The translations under genes and the position numbers were made by a program. From NCBI GenBank assembly GCA_013396525.1, contig VWYX01001159.1:70045-134044 (forward strand): a stretch of DNA of 64,000 nucleotides, in the 5' to 3' direction. Every line of letters starts with the position of its first letter. Within the stretch, counting starts at the first letter, position 1. This document shows positions 22,301 to 34,316 of the stretch, piece by piece. The notes beneath the pieces were generated by a model, which was not told the DNA's origin, did not search any database, and saw nothing but the letters and a program-made list of their open reading frames with translations. This DNA is from Chaetorhynchus papuensis (taxonomy: Eukaryota; Chordata; Aves; Passeriformes; Rhipiduridae).

Positions 22301-25300
22301 CTCTTGTCTATTTCTTCAAACATCCTGTCCTCCTTCCTGTGTAAAAAGGGTTGTGGAACAGGCAATAAAACTGTTTAAGGACAGCTGCCACAGTGTGAGC
22401 AAGTGAGACCATGTTATTCCAGGTATTCTTCAAAGACGGTGCTGGATAAATCAAGTTTATGATGAACACAAGGCATCTCATTGCCACAGCACTTCTTCCT
22501 GTCTTATAGAAGAAGAGTTTGGTGAAAAACTTTTGGTAAAATTATTAATTGTAAGGCAAAGCTGCCTTCAGGCAGTGCATTCTTGTCTATCTGTACAGTG
22601 ATTTCATCTTTCCCATTACCTGTGATTGACAAGCTACAGTGCAGAAATGAGTAGATGTCCTAAAACATCTAGAAAACTCCTTTCCAAAATTCCATTTCTG
22701 ACAGTGAAGTTCAGAGGGGAAAGGAAAGGAAAATTAGAATTGAAGTGTGTGTTTCTGTTGTGACGGCCATTAAAGGTACTCTTATCAAACACATTGACTG
22801 TCATCAAAAATCAGACTTCCAATTTAAACTTGTAGTTCCTTCTGCAAAAGAACACTTTGTCTAGGAATCCCAGTAGGCTCAGACTGACTAAGGGAAGGAG
22901 GCTGTATAGCAGACACATTTAGATGGATAAACTGGTAGAAAATGTTGTGAAACAGGAGTTTAAAAAAAACCCAAAATACTCACAGTATTTTTTATTTCTT
23001 GGCAGAATCTGCTACTTTAATGGCCTTGGACAATCCTAATAGTCTTGGAAATAAAGTATCAACATGCAGAAGGAGGAAAGGACTATTAATGAATACCAAA
23101 ATATTAAAACGCATGTTTGCTATTCCTGGTGCAAGCAATAACAAGTATTTCAGTGCAAGGAAAATGCCAGCCAAATAGGAAGCAGTCTTAATGAAGTGTT
23201 GACAGTGTCCTAACCCCCAAACATTCATCCTTTGCCGTGAATACACAAAACTCCAGAGACATCTCGAAGGAACTGGCTTCCCCTGGCTCAGATTTGCAGC
23301 TTACCCAGGGTGAGGCATAGCTCCATTGAAATGCAAGCGGTGGAAAAGAGCCTGAGTCACTGATGGGAAAGGCAGTAACCTAAGGCAAAGCGTCGCTGCT
23401 TTGCAATTCTTACCCTGAGGGTTCTCCAAGGGCCTTTTTTTTCTCCTGAGTGAGGTCTGCATCTCAATCTAAACCCACCCAATCAGTGAACAGACTAAAC
23501 ACAGTGCTTACATCAACGCATGGCATCAGTAATGGCTGTATTTTGACAATATTTAATTAGGTATCAAGCTGGAAGTAAACATCAGACCCAGGGAATGAGC
23601 ATACAGATTAATTTGAGCAATTACTGGAGTTGGGACTTATTTAAAACAACAGAGTATAACAAATCCACAACTGCCACGTTGTTGCACACCTGTTATTTTG
23701 CTGCAGGTCATAATATTTGGGAATTTCCTGGGCCTAAGCTAAAAGAGAATTACTATTAGCTGTTCGTAGCCTAAAGCCCTTGAAGCATATCTAAGCCATT
23801 CCAATAGCTCCTGCAGGGAACAAGGAGATCCCCCAGGTTATTTCCTTTGCTGACCCTCTGTATCTGCAGAGGCTTTATAGCAGAATATTTGCTGTGAGCC
23901 TTGAGCTTTGCCAGTTTAGGATGGCTCGGCTTCATTTTGTCTGAAGGTTGGAACAAGATGTTTGCTGCTCATTGTATTTCCTCACCACTGCTCCATTTTG
24001 GAGCTGGAGTATGAAATACTCTAATGCCAGCACTCAACCCTGGACAAAAGAAGCAAAGAACTGGGCATTATGGATGCATGTGTTACAGGGAAATGATATA
24101 ATAAAACATGGGAGAAAATACAGATGTTGTGCTGAGACTTGGAGCCAGACATGGGATGTGTGTGCTTGGAGGAACAGGACCAAAGCATTTTGTCCTCCAC
24201 TGCTCTCTTGCAGAGGGGGTGATGCCCAGGGAGCTGCAGCAGCCTCACACACATCCCACAAATGGATAAGCTGGAATTGTCGAGGTTAAATCCATTTCTC
24301 TGTCTCCCCCGTGCACAGTGTTGGTGCAGGAGGGGGGCTGGCACAGCTGGAAAGGTGGTGGGACAGTTTCCAGACTGAAATTAATGCAGATCAGCGCTGA
24401 CTTCAGTGTGCACTGCCGGCAGGAAGTTTGATTATTTTTAAGGGTTTTCCCCCCCTCATCCTCTTAATTTTTGTCAGATGAATCAAAAAAAGGAGAGGGG
24501 TAATACTTAAGAAGAATGACTGGAACACTGTTGGGTCATGAGCCTGTGCTGAGTAAAAACACAGATAAACAAATGCTGTGTCTCACCCACAGAGGAGCAC
24601 CCCCAGCATATCTCACCGGCTACAGCACCACTGAGAGATCATTTCCTTCTCTTCTTTGCCATCAGACATTTGATTTCTCAAAACACAGCAGCCACAGTGC
24701 CTGTGGGTGACACATTATTCCTCTACACCCACAAGCAGAAACCTTTTTGATCCTACAAGGTACCCCAGCCCTCAGACGTCTGTGGAGTTACTGCACACAG
24801 AACACAGCTTCACAGCGGGAGCTCAGTGGGATTGCATGACCCTGACTGTGTGCAAAATGCATAATTTTTGTCTCTTTTTTAGAGCTGGATATCAGCTCCA
24901 TTGATTTCACTAATGTGTGCCTCACATCTCTCCCAGACCCATATACCTGTGTTCTTTCCAGTCAGCTGAAGGGTTTATTTTTGATGGGGCTCTTTAATAT
25001 GTGTGTCTTGATTAAACTGAATTTTAGTATTTGATTTGATTGCCTTACACAGCAATCTCTCCAACTTCAGATTTTTAATAATTTTTCCTGTGCCTTTCCC
25101 TCTGTCTGTTGTATTTTGTTGATTGTGTTGTGTAGGGACTGTGGAACTGCCCCTTCCTCTAACAGATCTTCCTGAGCATGGATTGGTTCTGAGAGGCTGG
25201 AAGTAACCATGCCAAAAATGAGCAGAAATGAAAGAAATTTGCACTGCATATCCATTTGGATATAGAAATGTGGCTAGATCAGCAGCAAATACATATGAGT

Positions 25301-26395
25301 AGATACTTGTATTATTTTATAACATTAAACAGGTTTTAAAGAGTTGCTGCACCCACTCTGGTTACCTGCAATTCCAGGGTGAGTTAGTGCCCCTGTAAGC
25401 AGTTTATGCATTTGTTTTATATTACACATCAATAAAAGCACATCAAATTCAAAACCATTCTCATTTATGGATGGAAACTTCGAGGCAAAACAGTGCAGCA
25501 GCTGCCTTGTTATGAGTTATAGGGCAGTCATTTGTTCAAGTCAAAGAAAACACTGCTGCACTTCCAACTATGCCAGTACAGAATGTCACCCCACACTGCA
25601 CCAAACTCCTGGCTTAAAAGTAGCTGGAAAATTGATGAAATTATCCATTCTTTGGGGGGCAATCTGAAAAGACAGCAGCTCATTGCATTTGGCTTGGCTC
25701 TTCAGCCCTGCCACAAAGGGAGAACTGTTAATGGGAATGAGAAATCCAAAGCACAATCACATTGTATTGACTGGCCAGGACAGATGTGGTGCTGTCAGAG
25801 ACAGGTAAAAAGAAATCCACAAACTTCCTGCAGCACAACATCTTTCACAGCGGGGGAGAAAGGAGGATATTGTCTCTCCTCTCCTTTGTTCGCCTCAAAT
25901 CATGAAGTTGACATTCTCCTGACAGAACGAGGGGTTTTAGCCTTTTGAATTGAGCCCGTTGGAATTCTGCACACGGAGGTACAGCCTGCCTTGATTGTGG
26001 CTAACATTTAGGGAAGGGCATCCACAGACAGCAGCTGCCTTCTGAAGCACAGTGTGGGCACTCTGAAAAGGAAAATGTTTTGCATAACTCTTTCCCCATG
26101 TCTGATCTTGGAATTGTGGAATAGAGGCACCTGTGGCCCCTCTCCCCTCAGACAGCCTTGTTGCTACAGGGTGATAACAGGCTGCAGTTGTTATCTGCAT
26201 GGTGACCCAGCAGAATATTTGTCGCATAGAATGTCAGCAGGGTGAGTAGATGGAGAAAGAATGGAGCTCCTGCAGATATCTCTGCATGCTCTTCTCCCTG
26301 CTCCACTCCTCGGAGCCCCTTTGAGCCAAAGCGTGGCAGGGAGCAACAAAAACAAAACAAAAAAAGACAAAAAAGAAAAACAAACAAAAATTATA
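19389..26395. other. 7 kb of unique sequence, no supported gene
   Basis: No interspersed repeat was recognised in this long stretch. Candidate splice donors (AGGTAAGT at 19662-19669, AAGGTGAGT near 19939) have no convincing exon attached. A 62-codon minus-strand frame at 25067-25255 has a signal-peptide-like start and is discussed as a finding. 26345-26395 is an A-rich run directly before a CR1 fragment. 20620-20700 and 23550-23650 are AT-rich with several TAATTA-type cores. Confidence 0.45.
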
Positions 26396-26836
26396 GAGCT
26401 GGAGCACCTCTCCTATGAAAACAAACTAGGAGAGTTGGGGTTGTTCAGCCTGGAGAAGAGGTGTGAAAAAACGTGGCATTGCAAAATGAAAATGAAAATG
26501 AAAATGAAAATGAAAATGAAAATGAAAATTAAAATTAAAATTAAAATTAAAATTAAAATTAAAATTAAAATTAAAATTAAAATGTTTTAAGCTGAGGGAG
26601 AGTAGATTTAGATTAGATATCAGGAAGGAATTCTTCCCTGTGAGGGTGGGGAGGTAGTGGCACATGGTGCCCAGAGAAGCTGTGGCTGCTCCATCCCTGG
26701 AAGTGTCCAAGGCCAGGCTGGACGGGGCTTGGAGCACCCTGGGATAGTGGAAGATGTCCCTGCCCATGGCAGGGGGGTGGTACTTGGTGATCTTTAAGAT
26801 CTTTTCCAACCCAAACCATGCTCTGACTCTATGATT
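26396..26836 (+). mobile_element. CR1 LINE fragment carrying an internal hexamer array
   Basis: The left part (26396-26461) matches CR1 from GCTGGAGCACCTCTCCTATG through GGTTGTTCAGCCTGGAGAAG. The right part (from about 26585) resumes with GAGAGTAGATTTAGATTAG, TTCTTCCCTGTGAGGGTG, GCTGTGGCTGCTCCATCC, TGTCCCTGCCCATGGCAG and the tail ACTCTATGATT. The 100-200 bases normally between these parts are missing and a microsatellite stands in their place. Orientation is plus. The 141-codon minus-strand frame here is an artefact. Confidence 0.95.
26483..26584. repeat. Compound hexamer array (AAAATG)7(AAAATT)9(AAAATG)1
   Basis: Seven perfect AAAATG copies (26483-26524), nine perfect AAAATT copies (26525-26578) and one last AAAATG (26579-26584). 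A single G-to-T change, spread by slippage, would explain the two blocks. The array sits inside a CR1 fragment. Confidence 0.97.
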
Positions 26837-28260
26837 TAAATGAATAACCAATTTTTCTAAAAAGAAATTGGAATAGCAATAAAAGAATAAAAGAAAATGT
26901 TGCCCTTCAAGGCTCCAAATACTTTGTAAGGGTTATCTCATCAACATGCAGTAAGGTAAATGCACAGTGTTCTTAGGCTTGTTTAATGCTTTTGGAAGGG
27001 GGGGTAGTTTTCCTCCCGTGCCTAGTAATTTGCATAATTTTACAAATGCACTTTAATTATACATAAAAATGGAATAAATATTTTTGCAGCATTTTGGTTT
27101 AAACAAGCGCTTAATTAAGCCCTATTAAGACCTATTAAGACCATATGCTTTGCATGCCATAGGCTATTCTAAGTGCACCTCTTCTGGAAGTTTTCACCTT
27201 TGGAGGAAATGACATTATTTGACAGGGACAGCCTGGTATGCAATTGACTCAAAATTACAGATGCAATAAATAATTATTATTAAAACCACATTAACTCTGT
27301 AATAACTGGGTGGTTGTTTTGATGGCTCCTAATGAGCCATAAGTAGCTGAAAGGGCACCAAACAGCACCTGTGAAGCACGGAGGATCTGGCAGGACTGCA
27401 AGTTCAGTGGTAGTTAAAGAGTGTGTTATTCAAGTTACTGCCAATTTTTGAGGCTAGGATGTGGTTCCTTGCCACTACTCAGCTCGCACTGTGCCACTGT
27501 CACGAGGCAATCTGCTGAATTTGTTTGCTTCAATCCTAAAACTTTCGAAGTTATAGGGCCCAAAAGACCAGTAGCTCAGAAAGCTGATTTTCCTTCCCTT
27601 TAATTTCACCCAGTTCCTCTGAGTTTTAACCTAGTACTTCATGCTTGACTTTGTGCTTGACTAAAGCATAGATGTTTTTGACAGAGCTGATAGAAGGAAA
27701 TCTAGAGGTTTTTCCTAAAGGGATCTGAGGATGCTGCTCTTCCTGAGAGGGAATGAATTAAGTCCAAATATAATTGGCATCATTTAAATCATCAATTACT
27801 TTTCCTTTCATCTATTGCTTTTTCTTTTCTTTCTCTGAATGTTCTTTCAGCTTATTTTTATTTCTTTTTTTATTTCTATCTGTTGAAGGGAAAAAATATA
27901 ATAAACAGTTGCTTTCATCTGTACTGAAAAATTAACCCAAGTTAAAAGATTTGTATACACACATTTTTGCCAACAGTATGATTTTCTTGAATCGGTACAG
28001 ATCATATCTTCTTTCTTATCAACATTTTTATAACATTTACTGTGTCCAAACTTTAGCAGAGGTAATGTTAGAGCTCTACTTCCTTTTCCATGGAGACAAA
28101 GGCAGCACACATACTTCGAATTTCAAGTCCAGCAATGAAACTGGAAAGGAAAATTCCCTCTAGCCATTACTGAGTGTTAAACTCTTTCCGGGATGATTCA
28201 GTTCACCACTCTGTTTGCATGAGTGCGTCTCCAAATTGTGTTAAACAATTGCAGTGGGAT
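26837..28260. other. unique AT-rich region, possible regulatory element
   Basis: No exon or repeat family was seen. 27030-27310 is unusually rich in homeodomain and octamer-like cores and is listed separately. 27780-27880 is pyrimidine-rich (CTTT and ATTT runs). Confidence 0.4.
27030..27310. promoter_or_regulatory. Candidate conserved non-coding element
   Basis: This repeat-free AT-rich block contains TTTGCATAATTTTAC, a perfect 12 bp palindrome GCTTAATTAAGC (27109-27120), an exact 10-mer direct repeat CCTATTAAGA (27121-27140), GCTTTGCATGCC and several TAAT/ATTA cores. Such density resembles developmental enhancers in vertebrate gene deserts. Conservation cannot be judged from one sequence, so this is an inference. 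Confidence 0.3.
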
Positions 28261-28486
28261 TAGGTTAAACAGTTCAAATCTTTTAGAGTGGTTATTAGGA
28301 AAAATTTCTTCACCAAAAGGGTTGTCAAGATCTAGCAGTGGTGGAGTCACCATTCCTGGAGGGATTTAAAAGCCACGTGGATGTGGCACTTGGGGACTCG
28401 GGTCAGTGGTGGCCTTGGCAGTGCTGGGGGAACAATTGGACCTGATGATCTTTAGGGGTCTTTTCCAACTGAAATGATTCTGTGAA
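28261..28486 (+). mobile_element. CR1 LINE 3'-end fragment
   Basis: The plus strand matches in order TTATTAGGAAAAATTTCTTC, GTGGTGGAGTCACCATTCCT, GATGTGGCACTTGGGGAC, CCTGATGATCTTTAGGGGTC, TTTTCCAACTGAAATGATTC and TGTGAA. This is a CR1 subfamily 3' end with a shortened tail. An internal deletion is present between AAGGGTTGTCAAG and GCAGTGGTGGAG. Confidence 0.93.
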
Positions 28487-31400
28487 CTCTCTGTCAAAGA
28501 GGCTGATTCATCCATGTGATTAGAGCTCCATGACCAGATGTGCAAAGCCAAGCATGAAAGAAATCTTCCCTCCTGGCTCCTCTGGGCTTTGTTGGGCCAC
28601 AGCTTGAACCCTTTACTTCTCCTCACTGACCTTGAGTGCCCACCCTGAAAGTTTTAAATGGCATCAAGCTCACTTAGCAATTGCAGCTGCTTCATGCACT
28701 GGGCTCTGTCCCTCACGTTTTCTTCCTCCAACTTTTCTGTGTAGCATGGCCTGGTGAAACCTCATCTGGTAATTACTGAGTGTGGGTTTGTGAGAGCACT
28801 GATATCCTTAAACCTACCCAGGGACATTTTGGAGAGGAGCAGCTTGGTTTGGATTTTTTAACTCACTGAAAGGGAATTGTATCAATGATACACCTACTGA
28901 AGACATCCATCTCACAGAGAAACATGAGCGGAAAAAGATTAATACAACAGATGAATGTTCACCTAAACACTCACTTTCTTTCCGTAGAATGAACTCTTGT
29001 ACATGCATTTGCCAGGAACTCACCCTCTGGAAAATCCTTGGCTTGTCAGAGGCTGCAGGTTTTCCCAATACCTTCCAAGCCCTCAAGCTTGAAATGGAAC
29101 CTGATAAATTACCCTCTGGGTCACAGGCTTTGGACTGACATCTCACTGATGAAAATCTGTTTGCCCATCCAGGAAAAATGCTACAGAAATGCATGTGGAC
29201 AGACACATGGGACAAGATTGATGTTAAGGACAGATAAAGGACATTTTCAAGGTCTTATACAGGTAAAATCATTGACCTGTTTGCCTTTAGATTAATTTAT
29301 TTAAAGGATTTTCAGTCCCATGTTCCTTGCCCAGATAATACTTTATTTTGCATTTATATATTAACCTACAAATTGCAGTTGTTTTGAGTCATATCAGTAG
29401 TGGGCAAAGAGAAAAACATTTCTTTAAAGCAATCAAGCAGCAGACAGAGTTTGTGGAACAAGGCTTGTATCACACAGGGCAGCTCAGCCTTATTAAAAGC
29501 ATCTCATTTCCCACAAGCAGCAAGAAATGTCTTGCTTTTGGGGACAGCCAATCTATGGTGTGACTTTTGAAAGAGAATTAGTTCAGTGCAGAGGGTCTCT
29601 GGGATCTGACAAAATAATGATTCACTTCAGCTAACTAGTGTGCAATTGTTCTGAGCTTAACTAGAAAAAACCACAGAGATGATCACAGGCTTCAAGTCCT
29701 AAACTGGCATAATGTGGTGTGTAACCGAGAGCTTCTCAGAACTGAAAGCATCACAAAAATGAGTAAATCATTACTGCTTTCTAAAAAAAAAAAAAAATTA
29801 AAATAAAGTAGCTTTTTGCTAGAGGCAATTTCATTAAATGCAATTAAACTGTTTTTCTCTACAAATGCAGCTGACGTTCTATAACTTCACAAATGCCACT
29901 GAGTGCAGCGCAGAGTGGAACATGAATGAAATTCTACTGTCACTGCACCAGCATAAATCAAGGAAGACTTTATTTAAGTAAGTGTAGTTTCAGCTGTTTA
30001 TGTGACAGCTGAGCTGTAGATAAAATTCTCTAAACAGTCCATTGCCCTGTAATGCTTGGCTGGTATAAATCAGTGCAGCTTTCTTAGCTCCAGCAGGAGA
30101 TCTCCCAGTTTGTACCAGAAGATATATAGAGAGTGGAAGAGGTTAAAAGCAGCCAGCTGCATGGCTTTGAAGCTGGTTCTAATCCTGACCATATTTTCAG
30201 CAGTTTATCTCCTGCTGGCTGTGCTCTATGGCTATTAGAAATGCCTGAGTGTTTCAAGAGACAGGTGTTCACAGTAGCTACTCAGAGAAATTGAGATCAG
30301 AACAGAAATCAGAAGAAATAGACTTAAGATAACAAGTGACTTTGGTATAGGTCCTGAACAGTGATAGAATTCCTTTATGAAAGGGGTGTGTAGGTATTTT
30401 ATTCTAAATCCTGCTGTCTGTGCTGAGAGAAGATGCACTTCTGTGTAACACCAGAAAAGTTCACTCAGCTGAAGCTTCTGTTTGTTCAAAATTTGGTTGA
30501 ACAGATCTTAAAGACTGTAAGTATGACACCAAACCCCACATCTTGCAAATGGAAACTTTTGCAAGGGCCGTCTTGGAACTACATGAAGTTGATTTGCAGT
30601 CCTTGTCTTCAATAATATCTTTATTTGCTCATGAAACTGCAAAGTTCTTTCAAATGAAGGATCATCTCTGGAGGAAGATGCACAGCTCCAGGAGGTGTTC
30701 TAGTAACAGGAAACTCACATCAACACTGACTATTTCTGCCCCACACTGTGAAACACTTGAGTTGTTCATTCCATAGGAATCATCAATATGACTAATGAAC
30801 AAATTATTTGACCTATGCTAACTTAAAAGTTGTGTATATTCTGTCTTGACAGTGTTGTACCACTCTGAATCTTTAATGAGGATCATAGGTACATCAGTGT
30901 GAGAGGATACATTTTGTCTTACAGGTGCTTTCATGTACTGAATTCTCATTTTCCATAAATAATGGTTTTCCCAGAGCTTTAATATACATGAACAAGGGCA
31001 GAAAGGACAATGTGACAGGTTTAAAAACCATAATGTTAGTTGTGTGTTATTCTGAGTAAGTGTGAGCATTTTTTTAAGACTGCACACAGTATATGTTTTC
31101 CCAGAAAAATATTAGGAAGACATCCTCCATAGTTTTATTTTAAAACGGTCATGATTTTTTTTCTTAGAGGAGAGAAAAATTGAAAGAAGGCATTGTGTTT
31201 TCGCAGTGCTGAAAAGAAAGGCTCTGTGAATGAGAAAACCTGGACTTGCTACAGGCTAATTGCCTCACAGACAAGCCACACAAAAGAGAGTCATTTTTGA
31301 AGAACACAATCATAGGTATCTGATATCAGGTCTGCAGAAGTGCCACCAGATTATTCAACATCCATTCAACAGATAAAATTGATTTTTGCAGAAAACCTTT

Positions 31401-32214
31401 ACATCTAAAGGAAGGAAAAGGAAAAAAAGACTCTCTGAGCTTGTCTGTGCACAAGAAAAGCAGGTAGAAAACAAATTCAGATTTTAACAGATCACAATGT
31501 GGAACTATCTGATTAGCAACAGTGGGGATTCATGGTGCATGTGTGGCCAATGTAAGATAAAGTGATTAAAGTGATTATAGCCCTAATACATTGCAGAGTT
31601 GATGTTTCAAGCTCTCACTTTTTCTTTTTTTTTTCTTTTTAATAAGATTTTTTGAAATTGGTCATGGATTGACACGTCCTCTAATCTCCTGTGATACCCG
31701 AAAGGTCAGTCATGTACCTGATTGTGTGGAGTGTGTGCTCATAATTGAGATGAATCCAAGCACTTGAGTGCTTCCTCCAGGGGACCTTCAATGGAATCAT
31801 TTCATTGTGTACCTCTCAGCAGCACCAAACAGTGCTTTGAATTCACAGGAAATTTTTAAGTATTGCTTGTCAACAGCAAAGTTACTATGGCAACTGTTTC
31901 AGTTTAAATTCTGTCAGATTTGAGTTAGATTCTGTTTTTATTAATTTGCCATTAAGCTTGATATCATTGCTTATGAAAACGTTCAAAGGCCTGGCTCCCC
32001 GGTAATGTATTTTTTTTTAAATAAACCAGTCCTTATCATGTTTCTTTGCAGTTCCAAGGGAGTCAGTGTTGCTACTTTGAATTGGCCCATCTGATTCTAA
32101 GACTCCTGTGCATAGACTGTCAATAATTAACTCAGGTGCACATTGGAAAGCATCTAGTGGCACTGGAAATTTTCTAGGATATCCTTTTGGTCCTTCAGCT
32201 GTGCTGCCACAATT
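28487..32214. other. unique region, no supported gene
   Basis: About 3.7 kb with no repeat family recognised. Small frames (up to 133 codons at 28814-29215, minus) lack motifs. 30056-30238 encodes a short frame ending in a hydrophobic stretch, which I regard as chance. A-rich and T-rich runs occur at 29780-29800 and 31615-31640. Confidence 0.4.
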
Positions 32215-32564
32215 TGTCTTGCCCCTTCCTCTCACTCTTCCCCTGTTCTGCTGTGGGTCCTCACATCCACAGGGGCTGCAGCCCCTTCAGGGATGTCTGC
32301 CCCACCCTGAAGCATCTCCTACTGCTCTGACCTCAGTGCTCCCTCTATTGTTTCTCTGTGATTCCCTCCCACTGTCCCAGTATTTTCTGCTCTTATTCAA
32401 ATGCATTTCCAGAGAGGCACCACTAAATTCCCTGATGGGCTCAGCTTTGTCCCACGGTGGGCCCATGGGCTGTAGTGTCTGCCACAGGGCAGCCCTTGAC
32501 CTCTTCTCACAGAGGCCTCTCCCAGAGCCTCCCATCACCAAAACCACCTAGTCCCAATACTGTA
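32215..32564 (-). mobile_element. Endogenous retrovirus LTR fragment (same family as 49.3 kb)
   Basis: The reverse complement starts GTATTGGG, then GGTTTTGGTGATGGG and CTTCTGTGAGAAG-like and AGTGGTGCCTCTCTGG blocks. It continues with the AACAACTCTGCAG...ACTGAGGTCAG region and ends near CAGGGGAAGAGTGAGAGG. This is the order of the 5' two-thirds of a long passerine ERV LTR known to me from memory; the GCAGCCC-rich middle is greatly shortened. It is diverged and has no coding sequence beside it. Boundaries are approximate. Confidence 0.6.
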
Positions 32565-34034
32565 CGATCTGAAATTTGCCTGTGAACAATTTCTATCCTC
32601 TACAATATAGATTTTGCTCTTCTTGGGACATGATGCAGGATGTGCTAGAATTCTGTGAAAATGGTCTTGTTTCTGGTATCACCTTCTGACTTGCAGCATG
32701 CCCAAAAATAAAGTAGGATAGCAATTCTAAATTCCTGTAAAGGTGACCTTGCGTAGCTCACCTGCCTTCAGCTCACTAATAATTAAGGCATGGGGGTGAG
32801 ATTCAGTCTGAAATTAAACCTGCTCAGAGATTTCCCCATGTGAGATAGGGGAGTTGATTTGTCTGCCCTGTGTCTCCACAGGACATGAATATTGTATCTC
32901 TTACGGGGATCTGGGCAACTACCTCAAGTTCACAGGAGATGTTATTTAAATAGGTGCCCTGTGGACAGTAGAAGTGAGAGATTTTCACAGGGCACTCCAA
33001 AATGCCCAAAAATGAATGCCTGAGACAGCTGGATTGAGTCATCTACTGTTAGTGAATCCCTTCCCAATGACTGTGGAGATGAGCAGCTTTAAAACAACTT
33101 CCAAATTTCTTCTGGCTCAGGTTCAGATGGACCTGAGCCCTTGAGCTGACACAGAGACGTGCTCACTACATGACAAATTCCTGGCATTCTGAGGCAAGTG
33201 AACTGGCAGAAGACATGACAATGTGGCTAAATCAAGAGAGAGAAGCTCCCTAATTAAAATAGACTGTCAGTACACAGCTCCATGTTCAGGAACAAAGAGA
33301 TGAAGAGAACTGAGTGGGACTAAAGCGCAATGTTTGTGTCTTCATTGCAGGGTAGCTGTTATCTATAATGCTTCCAGCAGTTCCTGAGTTAGGACACACA
33401 GTTTGGTTGGGTCTTGACACAATGTCAGGGTGATTCAATTGATACCATCCCCTTTTCACCTAGACCCTTGCAAGAAAACCTAAGCACACAGACAAGGTGC
33501 ACCTCAGGAAAGCTTGACATGAGCCAGGGCAGGGAAGGGCATTAGGAGCACACCAGACCCTACATTCAGTGCATGTCAGGTCAGTTCCCTCAGTGGGGTT
33601 AGGATGACTCAATAACGTGCTCATGGTCACGATGGACTGCAGAATTAAATATTTGTCCAACGAGAGGACTCACTGACTGACATTCCCTTTGTGAGTCATC
33701 TATATCCAAAACCCAGAAATAGGTTCATGGCATTGTGTAAAGACCTTTTTTTATTTCATGGCTTGAAAGCCAAAGTCAGGGGAAGAGATTTTCTTGATGG
33801 CAATGGGTGGAGCAGAACCAAATCTGCCTCCTTTGCATCATTTCATGTCAGGAGTTAATGGGAAGAGGTGCCTCGTTCCTTGGCAGCGTGGTCTGTTTTG
33901 CTCTACATCTCTGGTACATGAAATAGGATTGCTGAGGAGATCCTGATGCACTGAACCAGAAATGGGTGAAACTTGGAGCCATGAGGACATTGGAAACCAC
34001 CAATGTCTGCTGAAGTCCTCTGGTCTCTGTTATT
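32565..34034. other. unique sequence, no feature seen
   Basis: About 1.5 kb without a recognised repeat or exon. Minus-strand frames at 32824-33042 and 33460-33660 have no motif. Confidence 0.4.
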
Positions 34035-34316
34035 TCATAGAATCATTGAAAGGCTTAGGTTGGAAAGGGCCTTAAAGACGATCCAGTTCCAACCCCCTGC
34101 CATGGGCAGAGTTGCCACCCACTAGATCAGGTTATTCAGAGCCCCATCCAATTGGCCTTAAACAATTCCAGGGATGGGGCAGCCACAGCTTCTCTGGGCA
34201 ACCTGTGCCAGGGCCTCATCACTGAACAAAGAACTCCTTCCTAACATCTAATCTGCATTTCTCTTCTTTAGTTCAAAGCTGTTCCCCCTTGACCTGTCGC
34301 TATCTGCCTCTGTAAA
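34035..34316 (-). mobile_element. CR1 LINE 3'-end fragment
   Basis: The plus strand shows TCATAGAATCATTGAAAGGC, TTAGGTTGGAAAGGGCCTTA, CCAACCCCCTGCCATGGG, CAGGGATGGGGCAGCCACAG, CTTCTCTGGGCAACCTGTG, TTCCTTCCTAACATC and GTTCCCCCTTGACCTGTCGC. It is a minus-strand CR1 3' end of nearly 280 bases with minor deletions. Confidence 0.95.

Noticed and set aside
26261..26851. ORFs with KM/KI or FN/FH repeats
   Set aside because: Translation of the AAAATG/AAAATT array inside a CR1 fragment.
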